Below, in pieces: positions 1 to 6,484 of a stretch of 10,031 bases of DNA; within the stretch, counting starts at the first letter, position 1; each line of letters starts with the position of its first letter. Where the stretch lies: NCBI GenBank assembly GCA_047605615.1, contig JASGFI010000108.1:1-10031 (forward strand), written 5' to 3'. Under the pieces are notes generated by a model. That model saw only the letters and a program-made list of their open reading frames with translations. It did no database searches and was not told where the DNA came from. This DNA comes from Taibaiella sp047605615. GTDB lineage: Bacteria; Bacteroidota; Bacteroidia; Chitinophagales; Chitinophagaceae. The position numbers and the translations under genes were made by a program.

Positions 1-563
1 GCTACAGCATGGGCGTGCAAACGGTAATGCTGGCAGCGGCAGAATTTGGCAAAAAGGAAATACACAAAACAGTAAACGGCATCAGCCGGCCACTTGGCGA
101 TACGGAATTGGTCACTACCATATTGCTGATACAATTAGTGGCCATTGGCGGCGCCTTGCTCATGGCACGGCTCAGTAAATCATGGGGCAATATTAGCGTG
201 CTTATCCTCACGGTGATTGTGTGGATATGTATATGTGCCGCGGCTTTTTTTACCCGTACCGAAATGCAGTTTTACGGCTTGGCCGTAGCGGTAGGCTTGG
301 TAATGGGCGGCATACAATCCATGAGCCGTTCTACCTATGCCAAGCTCATGCCGCCTACCGAGGATACGGCTTCGTTCTTTAGTTTTTATGACGTAACCGA
401 AAAAATGGCCATAGTCGTCGGCATGTTTTCTTTCGGCTTCATCGAACATATTACCGGCAATATGCGCAACGCCATATTTGCGCTGGCCATATTCTTTTTG
501 GCCGGATTGGTGGCGCTGTTGTTTGCCAAAGGGGTAGCCAAGCAGCAGGTTCTACATATATAG
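1..563 (+). CDS. MFS transporter, UMF1 (Atg22-like) family, C-terminal part
   Basis: The reading frame is open from base 3 to the TAG at 561-563, giving 186 visible residues, so the gene starts outside the window. The ATG at 9 is an internal Met, not the start. The visible part holds about five hydrophobic segments: one ending before LSKSWG, then one each around LILTVIVWICI, YGLAVAVGLVMGG, AIVVGMFSFGFI and ALAIFFLAGLVALLF. The stretches GVQTVMLAAAEFGKKE and SMSRSTYAKLMPPTEDTASF resemble the conserved loops of UMF1-type major facilitator proteins (the family of vacuolar Atg22 and bacterial homologues). By family it is an inner-membrane permease; the substrate cannot be read from the sequence. 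It lies 58 nt upstream of lpxK on the same strand, and the two may be cotranscribed, although a promoter-like box precedes lpxK. The family call is by recognition only. Confidence 0.8.
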   Translation, partial: YSMGVQTVMLAAAEFGKKEIHKTVNGISRPLGDTELVTTILLIQLVAIGGALLMARLSKSWGNISVLILTVIVWICICAAAFFTRTEMQFYGLAVAVGLVMGGIQSMSRSTYAKLMPPTEDTASFFSFYDVTEKMAIVVGMFSFGFIEHITGNMRNAIFALAIFFLAGLVALLFAKGVAKQQVLHI

Positions 564-606
564 CCATATCGATAAAAAGCACCTCCCTTGTAAAAACAGA
601 AGGCGT

Positions 607-614
607 TACATTTG
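607..614 (+). promoter_or_regulatory. Putative Bacteroidota -7 box (TAnnTTTG) before lpxK
   Basis: TACATTTG matches the Bacteroidota -7 consensus TAnnTTTG exactly. There is no TTTG at the usual 19-21 nt spacing upstream; the nearest candidate is TTG at 588-590, only 16 nt away. If used, transcription would begin around 620, almost at the lpxK ATG (622), so the mRNA would be nearly leaderless. An 8-mer with two free positions can arise by chance, so this is tentative. Confidence 0.3.
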
Positions 615-621
615 TGGCCAA

Positions 622-1677
622 ATGAAAAAATTGCGTCTTTTGCTTTGGCCCTTTGCCGTGTTGTACGATGGTATCATGCGTTTGCGCAACTTTCTTTACG
701 ACAAAAAAATATTGCGCTCCGCCCGCTTCCACCTGCCCGTAATATGCGTGGGCAACCTCTCGGTAGGCGGCACCGGCAAAACGCCCCAAACAGAATACCT
801 GATAAGGCTGTTGCAACCCGATTATAAGGTTGGGGTACTCAGCAGGGGCTATAAGCGCAAGACCAAAGGATTTGTGATGGCAGGTGAAAATGCCACCGCC
901 GCCGCCATTGGCGACGAACCCATGCAGCTGCACGCAGCTTATCCCGAAACGAAAATTGCGGTGTGCGAAGACAGGCTTACGGGCATACCGCAACTATTGG
1001 AAGCCGCCCCCGATATTCAAGTACTGCTGCTCGACGATGCCTTGCAACACCGCAGCGTGCAGGCGGGCTGCAACATATTGCTGACGGAATACGGTCATCC
1101 TTTTTATGGGGATTTTGTATTGCCGGCGGGCAACCTAAGGGAAAGCCGTGCGGGCAAGCAACGCGCGCAAGCAATAATCGTGACGAAATGCCCACCGGAT
1201 TTGCCGCTCCGTGATGCACAACGGATAAAGGATAAAATTGGCGCAAAAGGGATTCCGGTATTTTTTTCCGCCATTCAATACCTGCCCCTTACCGACTTCT
1301 ATACCGGGCTGCCGGCCGCCGCAAGTCCGAAGGGCAATGCCACCTTGCTCGTGGCCGCCATTGCCCGGCCGGCTCCCATAATGGCTCATCTCAAAAACAA
1401 TGGGGATGCCGTGTCCCCATTGTTTTTTGCCGACCATCATGCGTTTGCCGCAAAAGACATAGCGCAAATAATAGGCCGATACCATAGTTTGCCCCACGGC
1501 CACAGGCGCATAGTGACCACTACGAAAGATGCCGTAAAGCTATTGCCCTTTAAAAGCGAGTTTTCCGAAGCAAATGTCAATATGGTGGTACTGCCCATCG
1601 GCACAGAATTTTTGTTTGGCGAAGGCGCAGCGTTCGATGAACTCGTAAGGGGATATATTGGAAAAGGGCATTGTTGA
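622..1677 (+). CDS. lpxK: Tetraacyldisaccharide 4'-kinase LpxK
   Basis: LpxK phosphorylates the 4' position of tetraacyldisaccharide 1-phosphate to make lipid IVA in the Raetz pathway. It works at the cytoplasmic face of the inner membrane, using ATP. The 351-aa length is normal for the family. Residues 1-25 form the hydrophobic, basic N-terminal membrane anchor. The glycine-rich P-loop VGNLSVGGTGKTP lies at 43-55, SRGYKRK at 74-80, the DDALQHR motif with the paired catalytic-type aspartates at 138-144, ADHHAF at 270-275, and TTKDAVKL with the conserved TKD at 300-307. The HH pair at 272-273 matches the position of the catalytic histidine known in the family. The ATG at 622 begins a typical LpxK N-terminus (MKKLRLLLWPF). 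No Shine-Dalgarno is visible, as is usual in Bacteroidota. The next gene is convergent, so lpxK ends its transcript. Confidence 0.96.
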   Translation: MKKLRLLLWPFAVLYDGIMRLRNFLYDKKILRSARFHLPVICVGNLSVGGTGKTPQTEYLIRLLQPDYKVGVLSRGYKRKTKGFVMAGENATAAAIGDEPMQLHAAYPETKIAVCEDRLTGIPQLLEAAPDIQVLLLDDALQHRSVQAGCNILLTEYGHPFYGDFVLPAGNLRESRAGKQRAQAIIVTKCPPDLPLRDAQRIKDKIGAKGIPVFFSAIQYLPLTDFYTGLPAAASPKGNATLLVAAIARPAPIMAHLKNNGDAVSPLFFADHHAFAAKDIAQIIGRYHSLPHGHRRIVTTTKDAVKLLPFKSEFSEANVNMVVLPIGTEFLFGEGAAFDELVRGYIGKGHC

Positions 1678-1734
1678 ACTAAGGTACCCATACGGATAGG
1701 TAGAGCCTTCCTAAATTTATTTTTTCTTTACTTC

Positions 1735-1769
1735 CAACTTTGTCAACTTTTTAAAAGTTGACAAAGTTG
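1735..1769. repeat. Perfect 17-bp inverted repeat (palindrome) between convergent genes
   Basis: The arm CAACTTTGTCAACTTTT (1735-1751) is the exact reverse complement of 1753-1769, with a single T between them. Each arm contains the heptamer CAACTTT twice, separated by GT, so the unit holds four copies in two orientations. It sits between the 3' ends of lpxK and the choice-of-anchor L gene. It could fold as a strong hairpin and stop transcription from both sides, but no T run follows the stem on either strand, so it is not a textbook intrinsic terminator. It could equally be a dispersed REP-like palindrome. Confidence 0.8.
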
Positions 1770-1783
1770 CAGAAAAGGTATCT

Positions 1784-1883
1784 CTGATTAACAATGCCTT
1801 GGAAAATTATCCATCTCTATGTAGCGGCTGTCTGTCCGGTATCGTTAATCAGGTAAAGTTTCTACAAACGATACCGGATTAAC
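1784..1883. repeat. Nested, mutually exclusive inverted repeats
   Basis: TCCGGTATCGTT (1835-1846) is the exact reverse complement of 1867-1878, with a 20-nt loop. CTGATTAAC (1784-1792) is the exact reverse complement of 1844-1852. The two pairings share 1844-1846 and so exclude each other. The heptamer GATTAAC occurs at 1786-1792 and 1877-1883 and inverted at 1844-1850. No ORF is supported here. The segment lies just 3' of the choice-of-anchor L gene (stop at 1901) on the minus strand. It may be part of the terminator region or a decayed repeat element; its function is unknown. Confidence 0.6.
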
Positions 1884-1900
1884 AGGCCAAAACCCAACAA

Positions 1901-4108
1901 TCACCTTATCAAGGTTACGTCCCCTTTCAATACTTTCGGCGTGCCATCGGGTAGCGATATTTTAATGTAGTAATGATACACGTCCGCGGCGGCGGGTGCT
2001 CCCTTTATGGTGCCGTCCCAGCCCTCGGTGGCCACGTTGGTTTCAAATACTTGCCGGCCCCAGCGGTTGAATATCCTGAACTCGGTCAACTTGTCGAAAC
2101 GCAGGTTGGCTACTTGGAACACATCGTTCAGGCCGTCGCCATTGGGCGTGAATGCGTTGGGCATACCGCTGTTGGAGGCGTACACCACGTTTATTTTTAC
2201 CGATGCCGTATCGTAACAGCCGTATTGGTTGATGCCCTTCAGGGTGTAAACAATAGACTCCAACGGTTTGGCATAAGGGTCTTTGGCTATGGGGTCGCTT
2301 AAATAGGTGATGGGGCTCCATAGCCAATACAGGGCTTCGCTCGAGGAATTGAGTTGTATTTCGTCGCCATAATTGATGGTGGTGTCCAACGGCGAAACCC
2401 AATCAAAGGTAAATGGCGGCACCACTTCTATGAGCATGCTGTCGCTGGCCGAACAATAGGCTACGGGCGTGAAGGCGGTTACTACGTATTTGTAATTGCC
2501 CACGGGCGCAAAAAACTTGTTGTTGGCCGAATAGCTGTCGCGCAGGTAGGTAGCCGGCGACCAACTCCAAACGTAATCCAGCCCATCGGGCAAAGCCCGC
2601 ACCTGCAAATCCGTACTGTCGCCCTGTAAACACAAAATGGTGTCGTGGCTGGGCAATATTATTTCCGGTATGGGTTCCACGGTTACGGTGTACGCGCGGC
2701 TCACGGGCGGGCAGGTGGCCGGCGCGCCCGGCTGGGTAACGGTGATGGTATAGGTGGTGGAGACCGATGGGGTAACGCTTATGGTCAACCCGGGGTTTAC
2801 GGGTACCAGTCCCGCCGGCGCCCATACATAGTCAAGCCCGCTGGCTATTTCGGCCGATATGGTAACGGCGGTACGCGGGCATACGGTGGTGGCCGCCGTG
2901 GCGATGTTGACATACAAAGAGTCGTATATCCAAACGGTATCGCGCGATATAATGGGTGGGTTGGTAACACCTGCGGCCACGGAGTCGGGGTTGTACACGC
3001 CGATTATCACGTATTTGGTACCGGTGGGGTTAGCCACGTTCAATGCTTGAATTTCCAAGGTATCTATATCGGTATAGGCGGGTATCACCAAGGTATCGGG
3101 TATGTACACGTAATCTACCCCGTTTACGGCGGTACCGCCCCTGAATAGCTTATAGGTCAAGGGTTGGTCCGAATTGCATGAGGAGCGGGCGAAGGCAATT
3201 TTTGCGGGTATGCACCCCCGCACGGTATGCGTCACGTCTGCGTTTTGGCCGCCGCCGGTGGAGGGGGTCGTCTTTACGCCCGTAGTGGTCAAGGAGCCGG
3301 CTTTGATAAACACACCCGAGTCAAATACGCCATCGGATGCGTCTGCTATGGCAAGTTTCAAATGATAAGTATCGCAAGCCGTTACAATGGCTGTTGCGGT
3401 AAAAACTTGGGTCATGCCATTGTAAACAATGGTAGTCGAGGCAGCGGTATTGCTTATGTAATACTGGGTGTATGGCCCATTGCCGAATGTATTCAAGTCG
3501 CAAGAACTGCCTGTATATCCGCCGGTACCGTCGTTCACCGTACTGATGCCCACCATGGTGTTGGTAGTGCCGGGTACCAGGGCTATATTCGCATTGCCGG
3601 TAATGCCGGGGCCGGAAATGAAAAAGCCGAATACATCGTTAATCGAACAGTTATAGGTAGGGTACTCTTCGGAGCCAAACACATAGTCGAACATCACGGT
3701 ATCGCCGGCCGGCACAAAATCGAATTGCAGCACGCAGGCATCGTAAGTTGAAAGGCTGCCGCCGGTGTTGCTGTTGACCAAGGTAGTAAGGTCGGCATCG
3801 CCGGAAGCACTGTTGGAAGTACTGGCAAACAATGTCGGCGAGCCGTTGGCTCCCGTGCCGCTCGTGCTGGTCTCGGCACGGCCGGAGGTAAGTACTATGC
3901 CGCTGTCTATACCCAAGTTGCTGGAAGTAACTTTAAATTTCCCGTTCGCAATCGTGGGGCAAGACAGGGTGGGATTCAGCATCACCACGCCGGGGCCTAC
4001 CAGCATGGAGGCCAGGGCCTGTGCCGTTTGGTTATCGTCAATCTCTATTTGGCCAAAACCTTCAACGGCCGATACCAGCAGCACAAACGACAACAAGATT
4101 CTTTTCAT
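1901..4108 (-). CDS. Choice-of-anchor L domain protein with T9SS type B (gliding-motility-associated) C-terminal sorting domain
   Basis: This is a 735-aa secreted or cell-surface protein. The start chosen is the Met at 4108 (MKRILLSFVLLVSAVEGFGQ), which gives a clean signal peptide with cleavage near residue 19-20. Mets at 4117 and 4114 are possible, while the longer frame start at 4171 adds an unlikely leader and overlaps promoter-like boxes. Residues about 25-270 form a choice-of-anchor L domain: TYDACVLQFDFVPAGD at 121-136, FDYVFGSEEYPTY at 140-152, NDVFGFFISGPGI at 157-169 and LKLAIADASDGVFDSGVF at 250-267. Residues about 280-650 are beta-rich Ig/PKD-like repeats with recurring W-SP-YL motifs. 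The last 85 residues (651-735) begin NAFTPNGDGLND and contain FRIFNRWG and GWDGT, the CHU_C domain that directs T9SS export and surface attachment. The ligand is unknown; an adhesin or matrix role is inference. The neighbouring divergent gene is another T9SS type B cargo. Confidence 0.9.
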   Translation of the reverse strand: MKRILLSFVLLVSAVEGFGQIEIDDNQTAQALASMLVGPGVVMLNPTLSCPTIANGKFKVTSSNLGIDSGIVLTSGRAETSTSGTGANGSPTLFASTSNSASGDADLTTLVNSNTGGSLSTYDACVLQFDFVPAGDTVMFDYVFGSEEYPTYNCSINDVFGFFISGPGITGNANIALVPGTTNTMVGISTVNDGTGGYTGSSCDLNTFGNGPYTQYYISNTAASTTIVYNGMTQVFTATAIVTACDTYHLKLAIADASDGVFDSGVFIKAGSLTTTGVKTTPSTGGGQNADVTHTVRGCIPAKIAFARSSCNSDQPLTYKLFRGGTAVNGVDYVYIPDTLVIPAYTDIDTLEIQALNVANPTGTKYVIIGVYNPDSVAAGVTNPPIISRDTVWIYDSLYVNIATAATTVCPRTAVTISAEIASGLDYVWAPAGLVPVNPGLTISVTPSVSTTYTITVTQPGAPATCPPVSRAYTVTVEPIPEIILPSHDTILCLQGDSTDLQVRALPDGLDYVWSWSPATYLRDSYSANNKFFAPVGNYKYVVTAFTPVAYCSASDSMLIEVVPPFTFDWVSPLDTTINYGDEIQLNSSSEALYWLWSPITYLSDPIAKDPYAKPLESIVYTLKGINQYGCYDTASVKINVVYASNSGMPNAFTPNGDGLNDVFQVANLRFDKLTEFRIFNRWGRQVFETNVATEGWDGTIKGAPAAADVYHYYIKISLPDGTPKVLKGDVTLIR

Positions 4109-4140
4109 CACCATCATAAAGTATATTTTCTCGACTGATG

Positions 4141-4176
4141 CAATAGTACAAAATATCAATTTCAATTTCAAATATA
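4141..4176 (-). promoter_or_regulatory. Putative Bacteroidota promoter for the choice-of-anchor L gene
   Basis: On the minus strand TATATTTG (4169-4176) is an exact match to the -7 consensus TAnnTTTG, but lacks a TTTG at the right distance upstream. Alternatively its TTTG part (4169-4172) could act as the -33 box for TACTATTG (4141-4148, one mismatch to TAnnTTTG), with a 20-nt spacer. That pairing would place the transcript start near 4134 and leave a short leader before the Met at 4117 or 4108. Either reading argues against translation starting at 4171. Confidence 0.35.
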
Positions 4177-4360
4177 GATTTGAAAAACTTTTTTTTATTC
4201 GTTAGCTTTGGTAGGGAATGTTCCCTTTACCGTATATTTAACCAAGTACGTCCGTTGGCAAACCCGTAGTGTTTGTTATACTGTACACCGCATTATTTTG
4301 TGCAATAAATATCACATAAAGTTAAAGGGGTGATTGCACAAAAGCGTTCAACGCTCCCCA

Positions 4361-4416
4361 TTGTCATGCCGTAGGCATCTAAAAAACACCCTGCATAGAT
4401 GCCTACGGCATGACAA
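4361..4416. repeat. Perfect 21-bp-arm hairpin (REP/MITE-like palindrome)
   Basis: The arm at 4361-4381 (starting TTGTCATGCCGTAGGC) is the exact reverse complement of 4396-4416, with a 14-nt A/C-rich loop at 4382-4395. The flanks extend the symmetry imperfectly (TCCCCA on the left, AGCGGGA on the right). It lies in the divergent promoter region about 150-200 bp upstream of the PKD gene ATG. There is no ORF in it. Such a long perfect stem in a non-terminator position suggests a dispersed palindromic repeat rather than a terminator, although it could also regulate either neighbour. Confidence 0.8.
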
Positions 4417-4500
4417 AGCGGGAATAAAAGGTTTTTCTTGAATCAAAGAAACAACGAAATCCGATTGCACATTTTTACCCGGTGCGAAGCATAAGTGTCT

Positions 4501-4508
4501 TACATTTG
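4501..4508 (+). promoter_or_regulatory. Putative Bacteroidota -7 box before the PKD cargo gene
   Basis: TACATTTG matches TAnnTTTG exactly and is the same octamer found before lpxK. No TTTG is seen 19-21 nt upstream. If active, transcription starts near 4515 and leaves a leader of about 50 nt before the ATG at 4564. This would exclude the upstream GTG at 4495 as a start. Confidence 0.35.
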
Positions 4509-4563
4509 TTGCCGTATTACCACCCCGGCTTGTTTTGCCGGTATTGCAATACCCGTCCGTTCT

Positions 4564-6480
4564 ATGTTTAAAGTTGGATTGAAATATACTATACTGCTGT
4601 TGGCCATGTGCCTGTTGGTGTTTGGTGCCCAGGCTTCGCACATGATGGGGGGCGATATTACCTACCGTTGTTTGGGCAACAACGTGTTTGAAATTACCAT
4701 TACCCTCTACCAGGATTGTTTGTACGGAGAGCCGAAGGCCATAGACGAAGACGACCCGGCCAATTTTTCCATATTCAACAGCCAAGGGGTGTTGATAGAT
4801 GCCGATAGCGTAGATGCCACAAGTACCGCAATAGTGGACCCCAATTTCAGCAATAGCTGCATCACCAATTATCCCAGTACCTGTATGCGCCGCCAGGTTT
4901 TTACATTCAACAGGACTTTGCCGCCCGGCGGCCCCTATTACATAGTGTACGAAAGGTGTTGTAGGAATGCTTCCATAAACAATATCCAAAATCCGGGCAA
5001 TGTGGGGGTTACTTACTATGCCACCATCCCGGCATTTGCTTCGGGCCAATGCCCCAACAACAGTGCCGTATTCAATAATTTTCCGCCGCAAATAATTTGT
5101 GCCAACAACCCTTTCGTGTATGATTTTAGCGCCACGGATATCGACGGCGATTCCTTGTCCTATCAATTATGTGCCGCTTATCCGGGTGGCTCTCCTTCCG
5201 AAGCCAAACCCTATGGTGCCGAAATGAACCCGCCGGGGTCGGTTACGGTACCTTATATGCCTCCCTATTCGGCCACTTACCCCATGGCCGGCGCGCCACC
5301 CTTGCAAATAAACGCCCAAACCGGCATCATGACCGGTACGCCTACCAACACGGGGAGGTACATAGTTACCGTATGTGTATCCGAATGGAAAAACGGCGTG
5401 GTGGTCAATACCCTCTCTCGCGATGTGCAATTCGTCGTGACCAATTGTTCCAAGACGGTAGTGGCCAATATGCCCGAACTCTCTTACGCACCCAATACTT
5501 ATGCCATAGAATGTGAGGGCTATACGGTACATTTTACCAACCTCAGTACCGGTGGTTTTTCTTACCGTTGGGATTTTGGCACGGGTGCCGGCTCCACCGA
5601 GTTTGAACCCACCTATACATTTCCCGATACGGGTACTTACGTGGTTACGCTTTGGGTAAACGAAGGCTCTACCTGCCCCGACAGCATCAGCAGGTTGGTG
5701 AAAATATACCCCGTGTTCAAGGCCTATTTTGGTTGGTCGGGAATATTGTGCCCGGACGAACCTATCCAATTCCTCGATTCGTCGGTAGCCACCTACCCGC
5801 CGGTAATAAGCTGGCAATGGGATTTTGGCGATGGCGGCACATCGTCTTCGCAAAACCCTGTACATACATTTGCCAAGCCGGGCGGCACCAAGGCTGTGCA
5901 ATTGATAGCCACCAGCACGCTGGGTTGCAGGGATTCCGTTACCAAACAGTTTCCTTTGGCCGCCTTCGACCCCAATGCGGGCAACGATACCGTTGTGGTG
6001 TTGGGTTATCCGTTTTCGCTCAATGGCAGTGGCGCGCAATATTACCAATGGTCGCCGTCCGATTATCTCGACAATCCCAATATAGCCAAGCCCGCTACCG
6101 ATTTCCCCGATACCGGTTACTACACTTATGTATTGACCGGCACCAGCGAGGAAGGTTGTACGGGTACCGATACCGTCAACATTCGTGTAGTGGCCAAGGA
6201 ATACATTTTCGTACCCAACGCATTCTCTCCCAATGGCGATGGCCTCAACGATTATTTGCGGCCGCTAATCATCGGTTTTTCCAGGATTAGCAACTTTTAC
6301 ATTTTCAACAGGTTTGGCCAACGTGTTTACGAATCCATCAACCTCAATTACCCTTCGTGGAATGGCACGTACAATGGCCGGACATGCGACGTGGGCGTTT
6401 ATTATTACGTGATAGATGCCGTTTCGGGCAAAACGGGAGAAAGGGTAGTGCAGAAAGGAGATATTACCTTGTTAAGATAA
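4564..6480 (+). CDS. PKD-domain secreted protein with T9SS type B C-terminal sorting domain
   Basis: This is a 638-aa exported protein. The frame is open from a GTG at 4495, but the ATG at 4564 starts a clear signal peptide (MFKVGLKYTILLLAMCLLVF) with cleavage after AQA at residue 24. The mature N-terminus SHMMGGDITYRCLGNN is typical of a large Bacteroidota surface-protein family. Residues 25-300 are a Cys-rich beta region (CC pair at 132-133) with a cadherin-like stretch, SATDIDGDSLSYQL, at 189-202. Two PKD domains follow, with WDFGTG at 336-341 and WDFGDG at 419-424, each followed by a FxxxGxxxVxL strand pattern. An Ig-like linker (WSPSDYLDNP, 496-505) leads to the CHU_C sorting domain at about 551-638, which begins PNAFSPNGDGLND and includes FYIFNRFGQRVYE. 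The protein is exported by Sec, then by the T9SS to the surface. Adhesion or matrix binding is inferred from the PKD domains. The SDR gene starts 4 nt after its stop. Confidence 0.92.
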   Translation: MFKVGLKYTILLLAMCLLVFGAQASHMMGGDITYRCLGNNVFEITITLYQDCLYGEPKAIDEDDPANFSIFNSQGVLIDADSVDATSTAIVDPNFSNSCITNYPSTCMRRQVFTFNRTLPPGGPYYIVYERCCRNASINNIQNPGNVGVTYYATIPAFASGQCPNNSAVFNNFPPQIICANNPFVYDFSATDIDGDSLSYQLCAAYPGGSPSEAKPYGAEMNPPGSVTVPYMPPYSATYPMAGAPPLQINAQTGIMTGTPTNTGRYIVTVCVSEWKNGVVVNTLSRDVQFVVTNCSKTVVANMPELSYAPNTYAIECEGYTVHFTNLSTGGFSYRWDFGTGAGSTEFEPTYTFPDTGTYVVTLWVNEGSTCPDSISRLVKIYPVFKAYFGWSGILCPDEPIQFLDSSVATYPPVISWQWDFGDGGTSSSQNPVHTFAKPGGTKAVQLIATSTLGCRDSVTKQFPLAAFDPNAGNDTVVVLGYPFSLNGSGAQYYQWSPSDYLDNPNIAKPATDFPDTGYYTYVLTGTSEEGCTGTDTVNIRVVAKEYIFVPNAFSPNGDGLNDYLRPLIIGFSRISNFYIFNRFGQRVYESINLNYPSWNGTYNGRTCDVGVYYYVIDAVSGKTGERVVQKGDITLLR

Positions 6481-6484
6481 ACGA

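Larger units (their letters stand above)
4118..4563. other. Divergent intergenic/promoter region between two T9SS cargo genes
   Basis: This stretch of about 445 bp has no supported gene. It contains promoter-like boxes for the leftward gene (4141-4176), a 14-bp palindrome AGGGAATGTTCCCT (4213-4226), a 13-bp palindrome AGCGTTCAACGCT (4343-4355), a large perfect hairpin (4361-4416), a 9-bp direct repeat GATTGCACA (4332-4340 and 4463-4471), and a -7-like TACATTTG (4501-4508) for the rightward gene. The region from 4118 to about 4330 is visibly A+T rich compared with the flanking genes. The long antisense frames reaching into this region are shadows of the PKD gene. Confidence 0.7.

Noticed and set aside
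451..993. 180-aa minus-strand ORF across the MFS/lpxK junction
   Set aside because: It is antisense to two well-supported genes, has low-complexity composition and shows no family resemblance.
1735..1769. Palindrome called as a standard Rho-independent terminator
   Set aside because: No T run follows the stem on either strand, and the stem is A/T-rich. A terminator role is possible but not supported by the usual criteria.
4109..4171. Upstream Met at 4171 for the choice-of-anchor L protein
   Set aside because: The extra residues precede a clear signal peptide beginning at the Met at 4108, and the segment overlaps promoter-like boxes.
4495..4563. GTG start at 4495 for the PKD protein
   Set aside because: It would place about 23 extra residues before a good signal peptide and would start upstream of the predicted -7 box; the ATG at 4564 is far better.
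4348..6048. Two long consecutive minus-strand ORFs (272 and 293 aa) opposite the PKD cargo gene
   Set aside because: They run antisense to a gene with clear signal peptide, PKD and CHU_C domains. Their translations show no recognisable motif, and such open antisense frames follow from the codon bias of the real gene.
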